Assembly: GCF_019799945.1 (NCBI RefSeq)
Contig: NZ_JABGCH010000031.1
Span: forward strand, 1-51,478
Reading direction: 5' to 3'
Length of the DNA stretch: 51,478 bases
Origin: Modestobacter marinus
GTDB lineage: Bacteria; Actinomycetota; Actinomycetes; Mycobacteriales; Geodermatophilaceae
This document shows, in pieces, positions 17,299 through 25,992 of the stretch (position 1 is its first letter; every line of letters begins with the position of its first letter). The notes below the pieces were generated by a model. It had not been told where the DNA came from, made no database searches, and was given only the letters and a program-made list of their open reading frames with translations. Both the position numbers and the translations under genes were made by a program.

Positions 17299-18837
17299 TC
17301 AGGCGGCGGTGGCCTCGACGATGCGGTCCCGGACGGCGTCCAGGCCCAACTCGGCGGTGTCGATCCAGCGCGTCACGCGGCCGTCGGACACGATCCCGAC
17401 GCGGTCGCAGCACTCGGCCAGCTCGTCGGGGTCCACCGACACGACGACCACGGCCTTGCCGAGCGCGGTCGCGTCGTCGAGCAACTGGCGCACCTGCTGG
17501 CGGGCACGGACGTCCAGGCCCCGGGTGGGCTCGTGCAGGACGACGACGTCACGCGCCGCGTTCGCCATCCACCGGGCCAGCGCGAGCTTGTGCTGGTCGC
17601 CGCCGGACAGCGCGCCGACGGCGGTGCGGATGCTCAGCGTCTTCACGTCCATCCGGTGGACGGTGCGGATGACGCCGCGCAGGGTGTCGATCTCCTTGCG
17701 CAGGTCGGTGAGCGCGCCCCACCGTTCCTGGGTGAGCGTCCGGGCGATCGTCTCGCCCGGGTCGACCCCGTAGGCGTCCTCGTCGGGGCGGTAGGCAGGC
17801 AGTCGCAGCGCGTCGTCGTCGGGCCGCGCGGCCAGCAACCGGGGCTTGCCGTGCAGCAGCACCTCGTCGGTGACCGAGGGCAGCTCCCCGGACAGGGCGG
17901 CGGCGATCTCGGTCAACCCGGAGGAGCGGTGCCCGGTCAGCCCGACGACCTCGCCCCGGTGCACCAGCAGGTCCACGCCCTGCACCGCGCCGGGCACCCG
18001 CAGGTTCCGGACCAGCAGCGCGACCTCGTCGGAGGGCGCCGGTCGGGGCGCGGGCGGTGCGGCGGCGGCGTCGTCGGCGGCGCGAGCGGGCGGCGGGACC
18101 GGCGCCATCCGCGGCGCGGGCAGCGGCACCGGCCCGCCCACGGTCTCCGCGGCCAGCCGGACGGGGTCCAGGGCGCCGGCCAGGCTGTCCAGGGCGATCC
18201 GGCCCTCGCGCAGCACGAGCACCCGGTCGACCACCTCGAGCATCTCCGGCAGCCGGTGGCTGATGTAGAGCACGCCGCGCCCCTGGCGGCTGAGCCGGCC
18301 GGCGACGGCGTGCAGGCCGTTGACCTCCCCGGGCAGCAGCGCCGCCGACACCTCGTCGAGCACCACCAGGTCGGTGTCCTCGGCGAGCATGCGCGCGATC
18401 TCCACCAGCCCGTGCACGAAGTGCGGCAGCTCGCCGACCCTGGTGTCCGGGTCCAGGTCGAGACCGACCTCGGTGAGCAGGACCTGCGCCTGCTCCCGCA
18501 GCTCCGCCTGGGGCCGCCCGGCCTGCGGCGTCCCCCGGAAGACGGCCTGCGCGACGGTGAGCTCCGGGTCGATCCGCACCAGCTGCTCGATCCCACCGAC
18601 GCCGAGGTGCCGGGCGTCCGCCGCCGACAGCGGCGCGTACGGGTGGTCCTTCAGCGTCATGGTCCCGGCGTCGGCCGCGGTGATGCCGGCGAGGATGTCG
18701 CCCATCGTCGACTTGCCGGCCCCGTTGGTGCCGACCAGCCCGACGATCTCTCCCGCCGCGATGCTGAAGGAGACGTCCCGCAGGACGCGACGGGCGCCGA
18801 AGGACTTCTTCAGGCCGTCGACCTGCAGCACCGTCAT
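17299..18837 (-). CDS. Sugar-type ABC transporter ATP-binding protein (two NBDs), orphan
   Basis: The protein has 512 residues, ATG 18837; 27 further open codons upstream look non-native. The first NBD has Walker A GTNGAGKST and Walker B LVVLDEVSAALL. The second has the degenerate P-loop GLTGHRSSGLTE, signature ALSGGDQHKLALARW and Walker B VVVLHEPTRGLD. This matches RbsA/MglA-type ATPases of carbohydrate importers. The linker (about 255-290) is Pro/Ala-rich. No permease or binding-protein gene is adjacent, so its partners must be elsewhere or it has another role. The first NBD's Walker B glutamate is present (DEVSA). Confidence 0.85.
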   Translation of the reverse strand: MTVLQVDGLKKSFGARRVLRDVSFSIAAGEIVGLVGTNGAGKSTMGDILAGITAADAGTMTLKDHPYAPLSAADARHLGVGGIEQLVRIDPELTVAQAVFRGTPQAGRPQAELREQAQVLLTEVGLDLDPDTRVGELPHFVHGLVEIARMLAEDTDLVVLDEVSAALLPGEVNGLHAVAGRLSRQGRGVLYISHRLPEMLEVVDRVLVLREGRIALDSLAGALDPVRLAAETVGGPVPLPAPRMAPVPPPARAADDAAAAPPAPRPAPSDEVALLVRNLRVPGAVQGVDLLVHRGEVVGLTGHRSSGLTEIAAALSGELPSVTDEVLLHGKPRLLAARPDDDALRLPAYRPDEDAYGVDPGETIARTLTQERWGALTDLRKEIDTLRGVIRTVHRMDVKTLSIRTAVGALSGGDQHKLALARWMANAARDVVVLHEPTRGLDVRARQQVRQLLDDATALGKAVVVVSVDPDELAECCDRVGIVSDGRVTRWIDTAELGLDAVRDRIVEATAA

Positions 18838-18994
18838 GGGCGCGCGAGCCTCCCCGAAGAAGGTCCCCGACACCGGTCGGCGGACGACGATCCCAGCGTC
18901 CGCACGACGCTGTGTCACCGGCCCGATGCTACCCGCAGTCCGGGAACGCGCCTCCCGGGTCGGCGAGTCGGGGCGGGGCGCGCGGGGAGCTGGG

Positions 18995-19429
18995 TCAGAC
19001 AGGGGACAGGTCCCCGCCGGCGGCCTCGGGCCAGCGGTTCTGCATGCTGCGGGCGGCCATCTCCAGGTAGCCCCACAGCGTGGCGTCCTGCTCGGGGGTC
19101 AGCTCCAGCGAGTCGACGGCCTCGCGCATGTGCCGCAGCCAGGCGTCGCGGGCCGCCTCGTCGACCGCGAAGGGCGCGTGCCGCATCCGCAGCCGCGGGT
19201 GCCCGCGGTTCTCCGAGTACGTCCGCGGGCCGCCCCAGTACTGCTCGAGGAACAGCCGCAGCCGGGCCTCGGCGCCCTCCCAGTCGTCGGCCGGGTACAT
19301 CGGCCGCAGGACCGGGTCCTCCCGCACGCCTGCGTAGAAGCGCGCGACGAGCGCCCGGAAGGTGGGCGCGCCGCCGATCTCGGCGTAGAAGGTGCTCGCC
19401 GAGGGCAGCGACCGGCTCGTCTCGCTCAT
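18995..19429 (-). CDS. glbO: Group II truncated haemoglobin (GlbO type)
   Basis: The protein has 144 residues with an ATG that overlaps the upstream MFS stop (ATGA). The 2-on-2 globin features are [22 protein letters not shown] (Tyr B10), the proximal His in RMRHAPF, and Trp G8 in AWLRHM. These are typical of trHbO. It binds O2 and may protect respiration or detoxify peroxide; in mycobacteria GlbO is membrane-associated. Coupling to an MFS pump is shown by the overlap. Confidence 0.93.
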   Translation of the reverse strand: MSETSRSLPSASTFYAEIGGAPTFRALVARFYAGVREDPVLRPMYPADDWEGAEARLRLFLEQYWGGPRTYSENRGHPRLRMRHAPFAVDEAARDAWLRHMREAVDSLELTPEQDATLWGYLEMAARSMQNRWPEAAGGDLSPV

Positions 19430-20733
19430 GTCCCCGATCGTCCCTCAGCGCGGGCCTCGGCGGCCACGTGTCCCGGGTCTCCCTGCGGGCCCGGCTGCCG
19501 GCCGGCCGGCCGGGTGCGGTTCAGGGCCAGCAGCGGGCCGACGACGGCGACCAGCCCGAGCGCCCCGCAGAGCGCGACCACGGTGCTGGGCAGCAGCCGC
19601 TCCGCGCCGAGGCCGGCCAGGATCGCGCCGAGCCCCTGCACCCCGGACAGGCCCGCGACCGCCACCCCGAACGCGCGCCCCCGGTAGGCCGACGGCACGA
19701 CCTGGACGAAGGCCACGTTGAGCGGGATGGAGCAGGCGCTGCCGACCCCGCCGAGGAAGAGCAGGCCCAGGACGACGACGAAGGCGGCGGTACCGGTGCC
19801 CAGCACCAGCGGCGTCAGTCCCGCCAGCAGCACCGCGCCGACGGACAGCACGACCAGGGGCGGGAGCAGCCGCTCGCGCAGACCGGGCGGGCAGAACCGG
19901 CCCACCAGGATCCCGCCCACGGTGGCGCCGGCCGGGTTGGCGGCCAGCAGGAGCCCGGTGGCGCCGATCCCGTCCAGCAGCTGGACGCCCAGCGGAGCGG
20001 CGATCCCCTCCGGCGCGCTGCTGAAGAGGGCGGCCACCCACAGCACTCCCACGATCGCCCGCAGGCGGGGCGCACCGGCGACGAAGCGCAGGCCGGCCGC
20101 GGTGTCCCGCCACAGCGACCGGCTCTCCCCGCCGGTCAGCGCCGGAGCCGGACGCCGCTGCAGCCGGGCGGCCAGCCAGGCGGCGGAGACGGCGAACGTG
20201 GCGGCGTCGATCACCAGGGCCGCCGACGGCGACAGCGCGACCAGGAGCGTGCCGCCCAGCAGGTAGCCGAGCAGCTGCGCGATCTGCTGGGTGACGCCGG
20301 TGACCGACGTGGCCACCGCGTAGCGGTCGCCCTCGAGCACGTCGGCCATCAGCGCCGACCGCGCGGCCTCGAACGGTGGCGCGCACATCGACACGATCAG
20401 CAGCAGAACGAGCAGCACGCCCAGCGGGACGCCGGGCAGCGCCATGACCGCCACCAGGACGGCGCGCACCACGTCGCTGGCGATGAGCACCCGGTGGCGC
20501 GGCAGCCGGTCGGCCAGCGCGGCCAGCACCGGCCCGGCGACCAGCCAGGGGAGGTAGCTGATCGCGAAGGTGACCGCCGACAGCAGCGCCGAGTCGGTGC
20601 GCTGGTAGACGAGGATCGTGAGCGCGACCCGGGCGAGCTCGTCGCCGATCGTGGACAGCAGGTAGGAGCCGAACAGCGGCCGGAACTCGCCGACGGCGAA
20701 GACCTCGCGGAACGTGGCCGGGCGGCCGGCCAC
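19426..20733 (-). CDS. MFS transporter, 12 TM (enterobactin-exporter-like)
   Basis: The protein has 435 residues with about 12 hydrophobic segments. The N-terminus [31 protein letters not shown] and the loop [19 protein letters not shown] are typical of the MFS_3/EntS-like drug-resistance group. The C-terminus is a charged 35-residue tail. The GTG start is 8 nt after a tiny open frame (20742-20846). It forms a two-gene unit with glbO. The substrate is unknown. Confidence 0.85.
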   Translation of the reverse strand: MAGRPATFREVFAVGEFRPLFGSYLLSTIGDELARVALTILVYQRTDSALLSAVTFAISYLPWLVAGPVLAALADRLPRHRVLIASDVVRAVLVAVMALPGVPLGVLLVLLLIVSMCAPPFEAARSALMADVLEGDRYAVATSVTGVTQQIAQLLGYLLGGTLLVALSPSAALVIDAATFAVSAAWLAARLQRRPAPALTGGESRSLWRDTAAGLRFVAGAPRLRAIVGVLWVAALFSSAPEGIAAPLGVQLLDGIGATGLLLAANPAGATVGGILVGRFCPPGLRERLLPPLVVLSVGAVLLAGLTPLVLGTGTAAFVVVLGLLFLGGVGSACSIPLNVAFVQVVPSAYRGRAFGVAVAGLSGVQGLGAILAGLGAERLLPSTVVALCGALGLVAVVGPLLALNRTRPAGRQPGPQGDPGHVAAEARAEGRSGT

Positions 20734-20741
20734 GGCGCGGC

Positions 20742-20846
20742 TCAGGGGGCCCCCGCGCCGGTGCGGCGCCCGAGCGGGCCGGCGGTGTCCCGGACGAGGA
20801 CGGCGACGTGCCCGACGGCCGCGGGGACGACCGGTGCGCTGTCCAT
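20742..20846 (-). CDS. Possible 34-residue leader peptide upstream of MFS gene
   Basis: ATG 20846 opens a 34-codon frame (MDSAPVVPAAVGHVAVLVRD...) that stops 8 nt before the GTG of the MFS gene, which itself has a poor ribosome site. A GGGAG stands about 12 nt upstream. This geometry would allow translational coupling. No homology is recognised and it may simply be non-coding. Confidence 0.25.
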   Translation of the reverse strand: MDSAPVVPAAVGHVAVLVRDTAGPLGRRTGAGAP

Positions 20847-20943
20847 GGCGCGGGAGTCTCCCAGGTTTTCCGTGACTGGTCGATCACTCCACGCGTTGGT
20901 CTGCACACGAAGGGGCATTTCCGCGTCGCCGCGCACCTGCCGG

Positions 20944-23022
20944 TCAGCCCCTCGGCGGCACCAGGCCGGTGTGCGCCGCGAGGAAGGCCAGCTGGTCCGC
21001 GGCCAGCCCGACGGTCCGGCTGACCGCCCGCGCGCCGTGGCCGACCGCCACCTCGCGGCGGAGCACGATCGGCGCCTCCGCCGTCGTCGCGTGCTGCAGC
21101 GCCGCGGCGAGCTTGCGGGCGTGCAGCGGGTCCACCCGGGTGTCGGACTCGAAGGTGGTGAAGAGGACGGCGGGGTACGCGGTGCCCTCGACCACCCGGT
21201 GGTACGGCGAGTACCCGAGCAGCCAGCGCAGCTGCTCCGGGTCGGCGGCGGTGCCGTACTCGTCGTTCCACGTGCGGCCCAGGCCGAACAGCTCGTACCG
21301 GACCATGTCCAGCAGCGGCGCGCTGCAGACGACCGCGGCGACCAGGTCCGGGCGCTGGGTGGCCAGCGCGCCGACCAGCAGGCCGCCGTTCGAGCCGCCC
21401 ATCACCGCCAGCTGCGCCGGCGTCGTCCAGCCGGTGGCGATCAGGTGCTCGGCCGCGGCGGCGAAGTCGTCGAACACGTTCTGCTTGCGCTCCCGCATCC
21501 CGGCGCGGTGCCACTCCTCGCCGTGCTCGGAGCCGCCGCGCAGGTTCGCCACGACCCACACGCCGCCGGCCGCCACCCAGGCCAGCGCCTGGGCCGAGTA
21601 GGCCGGGGTGAGGGCGACGTTGAACCCGCCGTAGCCGTAGAGCACGGTCGGGCGCGGGGTGTCGGGGGTCCCGGCCGAGGACAGCACGAACAGGTGGACC
21701 GGCGTCCCGTCGGGGGACGTCGCGTGCGTCTCGACCACCTGCACGGGCGGCACCTCCCCGGCCACCGGGGCCTGCTCGTAGGAGGTGAGCGCCGCCGGGT
21801 CGGCCGCGTCCCACCGCAGCACCGAGGGCGGCGTCGCGTAGTCGGTGAACCCGACCCAGGCCGCCGTGCCGCCCTCCGGCGGTGCGCTGACCGCGGACAC
21901 GCTGCCGGGGCGCAGCGCGGTCACCTCGGCCTGCCGGCCACCTCCGTCCCCCGCCCACAGCGAGAGCCGGTCCGTCGCGTCCACGGCGTGCACGGCGAGC
22001 ACGCCGAGGCCGCCGTCCGGGCCGTCGACCAGCGCGACGTCGGACAGCACGCCGTCGGGCTGCTCCGGCACGACGTCCCGCCAGGCCGCCGGCGCCCACG
22101 TCGCCGGGTCGGCCGGGTCGGCGACCGCCAGCCGCCCGCGGGGCGCGTCCCGGTCGGTGTGCAGCCACAGCCGCCCGTCCCGGGGCACCCAGGCCGTCAG
22201 CTGGGCGTCGACGCCGACCTGCAGCTCGCGGAGGACGCCGTCCCCGGCCAGGTCGGCCAGCCACACGTCGTCGCGCGGCGCGGTGCCCACGGACGCCGAG
22301 ACCACCAGCCAGCGGCCGTCGGCGCTGGTGCGCGCGCCGAAGTAGGTGGCCGGGTCCCCCCCCTCGCCGTGCACCAGCACGTCGGTGTCCGGATCGGAGC
22401 CGATCCGGTGCCGCCACACGCGGCGGTGGAACTGCTCCTCGCCGGCCGGCACGAGCTCGGGCGCCAGCCGCCGGACGTAGCACAGCTCCTCGCCGCCGGG
22501 CAGCCAGGCGACGGGGGAGTAGCGGCACCGGTCGATCGGCCCCTCCAGCACCTCGCCGGTGGCGACGTCCAGCACGTACAGCTGCGACTCCTCGTCCCCG
22601 CCGACCGAGACCTGGTAGGCGAGCCGGTCCCCCTCCCACGACGGCGACCACGCGTCGAGGGTGGTGGTGCCGGCCGGGTCCAGCGCGGTCGGGTCGACCA
22701 GCACCCGGACGGTGCCGTCCGGCTCGGTCACCCGCAGGACGGCGTGCTCCTGCCCGGGGTCGCGGCGGGTGGAGAACGCCCGGCCGGCGCGCCAGACCGG
22801 GACGCCGACCGCGCCCGACTGGACCAGCTGCTCCAGTCGCGCGGCGAAGGCGGGGCGCCCGGGCAGCGTGGCGAGCAGCCCGGCGGCCAGCTCGTCCTGG
22901 GCGGCGGCCCAGGCCTGGGTCCGCGGGTCGCCGGCGTCCTCCAGCCAGCGGTACGGGTCGGCGACCCGCTGACCGGACAGCTGCTCGACGAGGTCCAGAC
23001 GGGGGGCGTCGGGGTAGCGCAC
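20944..23022 (-). CDS. Prolyl oligopeptidase family serine peptidase (S9A)
   Basis: The protein has 692 residues with a GTG start, the family's usual length. The N-terminal arm PDAPRLDLVEQLSGQRVADPYRWLED is characteristic. It is followed by a seven-bladed propeller (about 70-430) and an alpha/beta hydrolase domain. The catalytic triad is visible: Ser544 in GGSNGG, Asp627 in ESDTRVDP and His662 in VGHGAR. There is no signal peptide, so it is cytosolic. It cleaves short peptides after proline. It stands alone and is divergent from the HNH gene, 131 bp apart. Confidence 0.93.
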   Translation of the reverse strand: MRYPDAPRLDLVEQLSGQRVADPYRWLEDAGDPRTQAWAAAQDELAAGLLATLPGRPAFAARLEQLVQSGAVGVPVWRAGRAFSTRRDPGQEHAVLRVTEPDGTVRVLVDPTALDPAGTTTLDAWSPSWEGDRLAYQVSVGGDEESQLYVLDVATGEVLEGPIDRCRYSPVAWLPGGEELCYVRRLAPELVPAGEEQFHRRVWRHRIGSDPDTDVLVHGEGGDPATYFGARTSADGRWLVVSASVGTAPRDDVWLADLAGDGVLRELQVGVDAQLTAWVPRDGRLWLHTDRDAPRGRLAVADPADPATWAPAAWRDVVPEQPDGVLSDVALVDGPDGGLGVLAVHAVDATDRLSLWAGDGGGRQAEVTALRPGSVSAVSAPPEGGTAAWVGFTDYATPPSVLRWDAADPAALTSYEQAPVAGEVPPVQVVETHATSPDGTPVHLFVLSSAGTPDTPRPTVLYGYGGFNVALTPAYSAQALAWVAAGGVWVVANLRGGSEHGEEWHRAGMRERKQNVFDDFAAAAEHLIATGWTTPAQLAVMGGSNGGLLVGALATQRPDLVAAVVCSAPLLDMVRYELFGLGRTWNDEYGTAADPEQLRWLLGYSPYHRVVEGTAYPAVLFTTFESDTRVDPLHARKLAAALQHATTAEAPIVLRREVAVGHGARAVSRTVGLAADQLAFLAAHTGLVPPRG

Positions 23023-23153
23023 GGGCCGACCGTAGCCCGGCCCCGCGGCCCGCTCCTCCCCGTCATCTGCGATACCACACCAGGACGGTGCAGGATGATG
23101 GGGCCCGGGGGACGTCGAAGCCGTCGGCGTCCCGGGGCGCTCGGAGGTGTCCC

Positions 23154-23765
23154 GTGTCGATCACCGCCCTCGGGTCCCCGTCCGTGTCCGGCCGTCCGGG
23201 CACGCACGCCGACCCGTCCTCCGGTCCGTGCGCGCCTGCCCCGGCGCCGGTGACCACCGCCGCCACCCTGCTCCTGAACGCCACCTACGAGCCGTTGTGC
23301 GTGGTCTCCAGCCGCCGCGCGATCGTGCTCGTGCTGGGCGCGAAGGCCGAGGCGGTCGACGTCACCGAGGACCTCGTCCACGCCGAGCGGCTGGCCCTGG
23401 CCGTGCCGGTCGTGGTCCGCCTGACCCGCTACGTCCGGGTGCCCTACCCGGTGCAGGTGCCGCTGTCCCGCCGCGCGGTCTTCACCCGCGACGGGCAGAC
23501 CTGCGTCTACTGCGGGGCCTCGGCCACCAGCATCGACCACGTCGTGCCGCGCAGCCGGGGCGGCACCCACAGCTGGGACAACGTGGTGGCCGCCTGCCGC
23601 CGGTGCAACCACCAGAAGGCGGACCGGTCCCTGGCCGAGATGGGGTGGTCGCTGCCGCACCCTCCACGAGCGCCCAGCGGCGCCGCGTGGCGGCTGCTGG
23701 GCCACCGGACCGTCGACCCCCGCTGGCGCGAGTGGCTGGGCGTCCCCGACTCCGTGAGCGCCTGA
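23154..23765 (+). CDS. HNH endonuclease family protein
   Basis: The protein has 203 residues; GTG 23154 lies 6 nt after GGAGG. The first 35 residues are Ser/Pro-rich. The core TLLLNATYEPLCVVSSRRAIVLVL is the conserved actinobacterial HNH N-terminal region. The nuclease motif has CVYCGA, then IDHVVPRSRGG, W-x-N, and CRRCNHQK, giving two Cys pairs for zinc and the catalytic His. This group (Rv2469c-like, from memory) is widespread and its biological role is unclear; it is probably not a restriction enzyme. Confidence 0.9.
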   Translation: MSITALGSPSVSGRPGTHADPSSGPCAPAPAPVTTAATLLLNATYEPLCVVSSRRAIVLVLGAKAEAVDVTEDLVHAERLALAVPVVVRLTRYVRVPYPVQVPLSRRAVFTRDGQTCVYCGASATSIDHVVPRSRGGTHSWDNVVAACRRCNHQKADRSLAEMGWSLPHPPRAPSGAAWRLLGHRTVDPRWREWLGVPDSVSA

Positions 23766-23772
23766 GCGCAGC

Positions 23773-24633
23773 ATGAGCTCAGCCGCGACCGCCCGCCGCC
23801 TGTGGGCGCTGGGCGAGCCCTTCCACGCGCTGACCTACTTCGCCGCCGAGGCCCGCGAGGCCTTCGCCACGGCGGGGCTGCCCGGCTTCTGGTCCGGCTA
23901 CTTCGCCGGCCGGGCCGCGCCGCTCGGCCCGGCCGGCACCGAGATCGTGACGGCGACGTTCGCCTCGTTCGCACCGGCGTTCGTGTCGCGGCGCGTGCCG
24001 GGGGTGTGGACGGCGGTGACACCGGCCGGCGCCCTGACCGCCCGGCTCGCCGGGGTGGACGCCGCGGTGCAGCGGGTGCTGCCGGGGTGGGCGGACTCCA
24101 CCGGTGCCCGCGAGGCGGCGGCCCTGGCCAGACGGGCGGCCGAGGCCGTCGACGTCCTCGGACGACCGTTGGCCGCCGCGAACACCGCGGTCGGCTGGCC
24201 CGACGAGCCGCACCTGGTGCTCTGGCAGGCGCTGACCACGCTGCGCGAGCACCGTGGCGACGGGCACCTCGCCGCGCTCCTGCAGCGGGAGCTGCTGGGG
24301 CTGCCGGCGCTGGTGCTCGCCGCCGCGGCCGGCACGACCACTGCCGAGTGGCTGCAGCGGGCGCGGGGCTGGACGGCGGAGGACTGGGCCGCGGCCGCGG
24401 AGGCGCTCGCCGGGCGCGGGCTGCTCGCCGACGGGGAGCTGACCGCGGAGGCGCTGGCCGTCCGGGCCGCCGTGGAGGCCGACACCGACCGGCTCGCGCT
24501 GCGGCCCTGGCAGGCCCTCGGGGACGCCGGCTGCGACCGGCTGGCCGAGCTGCTGGTGCCCGTGCGCCGAGCGGTGGTGGCCGCGGGCGACTGGCCGGCC
24601 GGCAATCCGATCGGCGTCCCCGACCCCGGCTGA
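23773..24633 (+). CDS. SCO6745 family protein
   Basis: The protein has 286 residues; ATG 23773 is 7 nt after the HNH stop, so it is probably cotranscribed. The N-terminal pattern ARRLWALGEPFHALTYFAAEAREAF, and then LPGFWSGYFAGRAAPLGP, is the hallmark of the SCO6745-like family. The protein is mostly alpha-helical and Ala-rich with a winged-helix-like C-terminal half (WTAEDWAAAAEALAGRGLL). The function is unknown; I do not see enzyme motifs. Confidence 0.75.
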   Translation: MSSAATARRLWALGEPFHALTYFAAEAREAFATAGLPGFWSGYFAGRAAPLGPAGTEIVTATFASFAPAFVSRRVPGVWTAVTPAGALTARLAGVDAAVQRVLPGWADSTGAREAAALARRAAEAVDVLGRPLAAANTAVGWPDEPHLVLWQALTTLREHRGDGHLAALLQRELLGLPALVLAAAAGTTTAEWLQRARGWTAEDWAAAAEALAGRGLLADGELTAEALAVRAAVEADTDRLALRPWQALGDAGCDRLAELLVPVRRAVVAAGDWPAGNPIGVPDPG

Positions 24634-24691
24634 AGGCCCTCCGGCGGGGGTCCGCCAGGGGGCCCTTCCCGGGGTACGAGGGTCCTTCGTC
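24633..24691. terminator. Imperfect hairpin between convergent genes
   Basis: AAGGCCC near 24633 pairs with GGGCCCTT near 24660 with one bulge. Inside, GGCGG (24643-24647) pairs with CCGCC (24652-24656). It lies in the 56-bp gap between the SCO6745-family gene and convergent kynU and is a probable bidirectional terminator. Confidence 0.4.
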
Positions 24692-25955
24692 AGGTGACCC
24701 GGCTGCGCTCGGTCGGATAGTCCTTCCAGGCGCCGTCCTCGAGGAGCGTGCGCAGCCGGTCCATGGCGTCCCACACGTCGACGAACCGGGTGTAGAGCGG
24801 CGCGGGTCCCAGGCGCAGCCGGTCGGGGGTGCGGAAGTCCGGCACCACGCCGCGGTCCACGAGCGCACGGGTGAGCTGCCAGGCCCCCGGATGGGCCAGG
24901 CTCACGTGTGATCCGCGGCGGCCGGCGTCCCGCGGGCTCGCGACCGTGACGCCGTGCCCGGCCAGCCAGGTGTCGGCCAGGCCGACGATGAGGTCGGTCA
25001 GCCGCCGGCCCTTCTGCGCCAGCCGTTCGACCCCGGCCTCCGCGGTGAGCCGCACACCGACCTCCACCGCCGCCATGCCGATCACCGGGGGCGTGCCGAC
25101 CGCGAACCGGTCCACCCCCTCGGCCGGGTCGTAGACCGCACCCATCGCGAACTGGTCGCTCTGCCCGAACCAGCCCCAGATCGGCTGCCGCAGTTGCGGC
25201 TGCAGCTCCCGGCGCACGTAGAGGAACGCCGGCGCCCCGGGCCCGCCGTTGAGGTACTTGTACGTGCAGCCGACGGCGAGGTCGGCCCCGGCCGCGGTGA
25301 GGTCGGCGGGGACGGCGCCGGCACCGTGGCTGAGGTCCCAGACCACCAGGGCGCCGGCGTCGCGGGCCAGCCGGGTGACCGCCGCGATGTCGACGAGCGC
25401 GCCGGAGCGGTAGGCCACCTGGGAGAGGACGACGACGGCGACCCGCTCGTCCAGCGCCCCGGCCAGCACGCCCAGGTCCAGCCCGGCGTCGATGTGCGCC
25501 GCCACCTCGCGGACCGTCATCCCGCGGGCGGCGGCGGCCCCGGCGGTGACGTACCGGTCGGTGGGGAAGTCGTCGGCGCAGCACACCAGGACGTCGCGTC
25601 CCGGCCGGGCGTCCGCGGCCGCGACCACCAGCTTGTAGAGGTCCACGGAGGTGCTGTCGCTGACCAGCACCTCGCCGGGCCGGGCCCCGAGGACGCCGTC
25701 GGCCAGCAGGTCGCCGATCCGGCGGGACTGCTCCACCCAGGTGTCCCAGGAGCCGACGAGCCCCCGGCCCCACTCCTGCTCGACCACCCGGGCGACCGCG
25801 GCGGGGGTGTCCACCGGGAGCCGGCCGAGGGAGTTCCCGTCCAGGTAGAGCAGCCGGTCGGGGCGGTCGTCGTCGGCACCGGTGAAACGGGCGCGGTAGC
25901 CGGCCAGCGGATCGGCGTCGTCGGCGGCCGCAGCCGCGTCTCGGGTGAGGTCCAC
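24690..25955 (-). CDS. kynU: Kynureninase
   Basis: The protein has 421 residues with a GTG start. It is a PLP fold-type I enzyme that cleaves kynurenine to anthranilate and alanine, a step of tryptophan degradation. LLYLDGNSLGRLPVDT near the start, FPTDRYV in the middle, WDLSHGAGAVP (PLP-binding Asp) and CTYKYLNGGPGAPAF with Lys233 as the PLP lysine are all present. The C-terminal region RGSHVSLAHP and LRLGPAPLYTRF is also typical. No tryptophan dioxygenase or formamidase is adjacent. It is divergent from an amidase gene 37 bp away. Confidence 0.95.
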   Translation of the reverse strand: MDLTRDAAAAADDADPLAGYRARFTGADDDRPDRLLYLDGNSLGRLPVDTPAAVARVVEQEWGRGLVGSWDTWVEQSRRIGDLLADGVLGARPGEVLVSDSTSVDLYKLVVAAADARPGRDVLVCCADDFPTDRYVTAGAAAARGMTVREVAAHIDAGLDLGVLAGALDERVAVVVLSQVAYRSGALVDIAAVTRLARDAGALVVWDLSHGAGAVPADLTAAGADLAVGCTYKYLNGGPGAPAFLYVRRELQPQLRQPIWGWFGQSDQFAMGAVYDPAEGVDRFAVGTPPVIGMAAVEVGVRLTAEAGVERLAQKGRRLTDLIVGLADTWLAGHGVTVASPRDAGRRGSHVSLAHPGAWQLTRALVDRGVVPDFRTPDRLRLGPAPLYTRFVDVWDAMDRLRTLLEDGAWKDYPTERSRVT

Positions 25956-25978
25956 ACCGCGATCCTGCCGGGGCGGCG

Positions 25979-25992
25979 CTAGCGTCCGGCGG
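25979..25992 (+). promoter_or_regulatory. -10 box of leaderless amidase message
   Basis: TAGCGT lies about 7 nt before GTG 25993, the TANNNT-N(6-8)-RTG spacing of leaderless actinobacterial promoters. No clear -35 is visible in the 37-bp divergent region. Confidence 0.4.

Noticed and set aside
16501-23253. A 2250-residue open frame on the plus strand
   Set aside because: It runs across and against many well-supported genes (roadblock, ABC ATPase, globin, MFS, POP). Its composition is Arg/Pro/Gly-rich, as expected of a GC-driven shadow frame.
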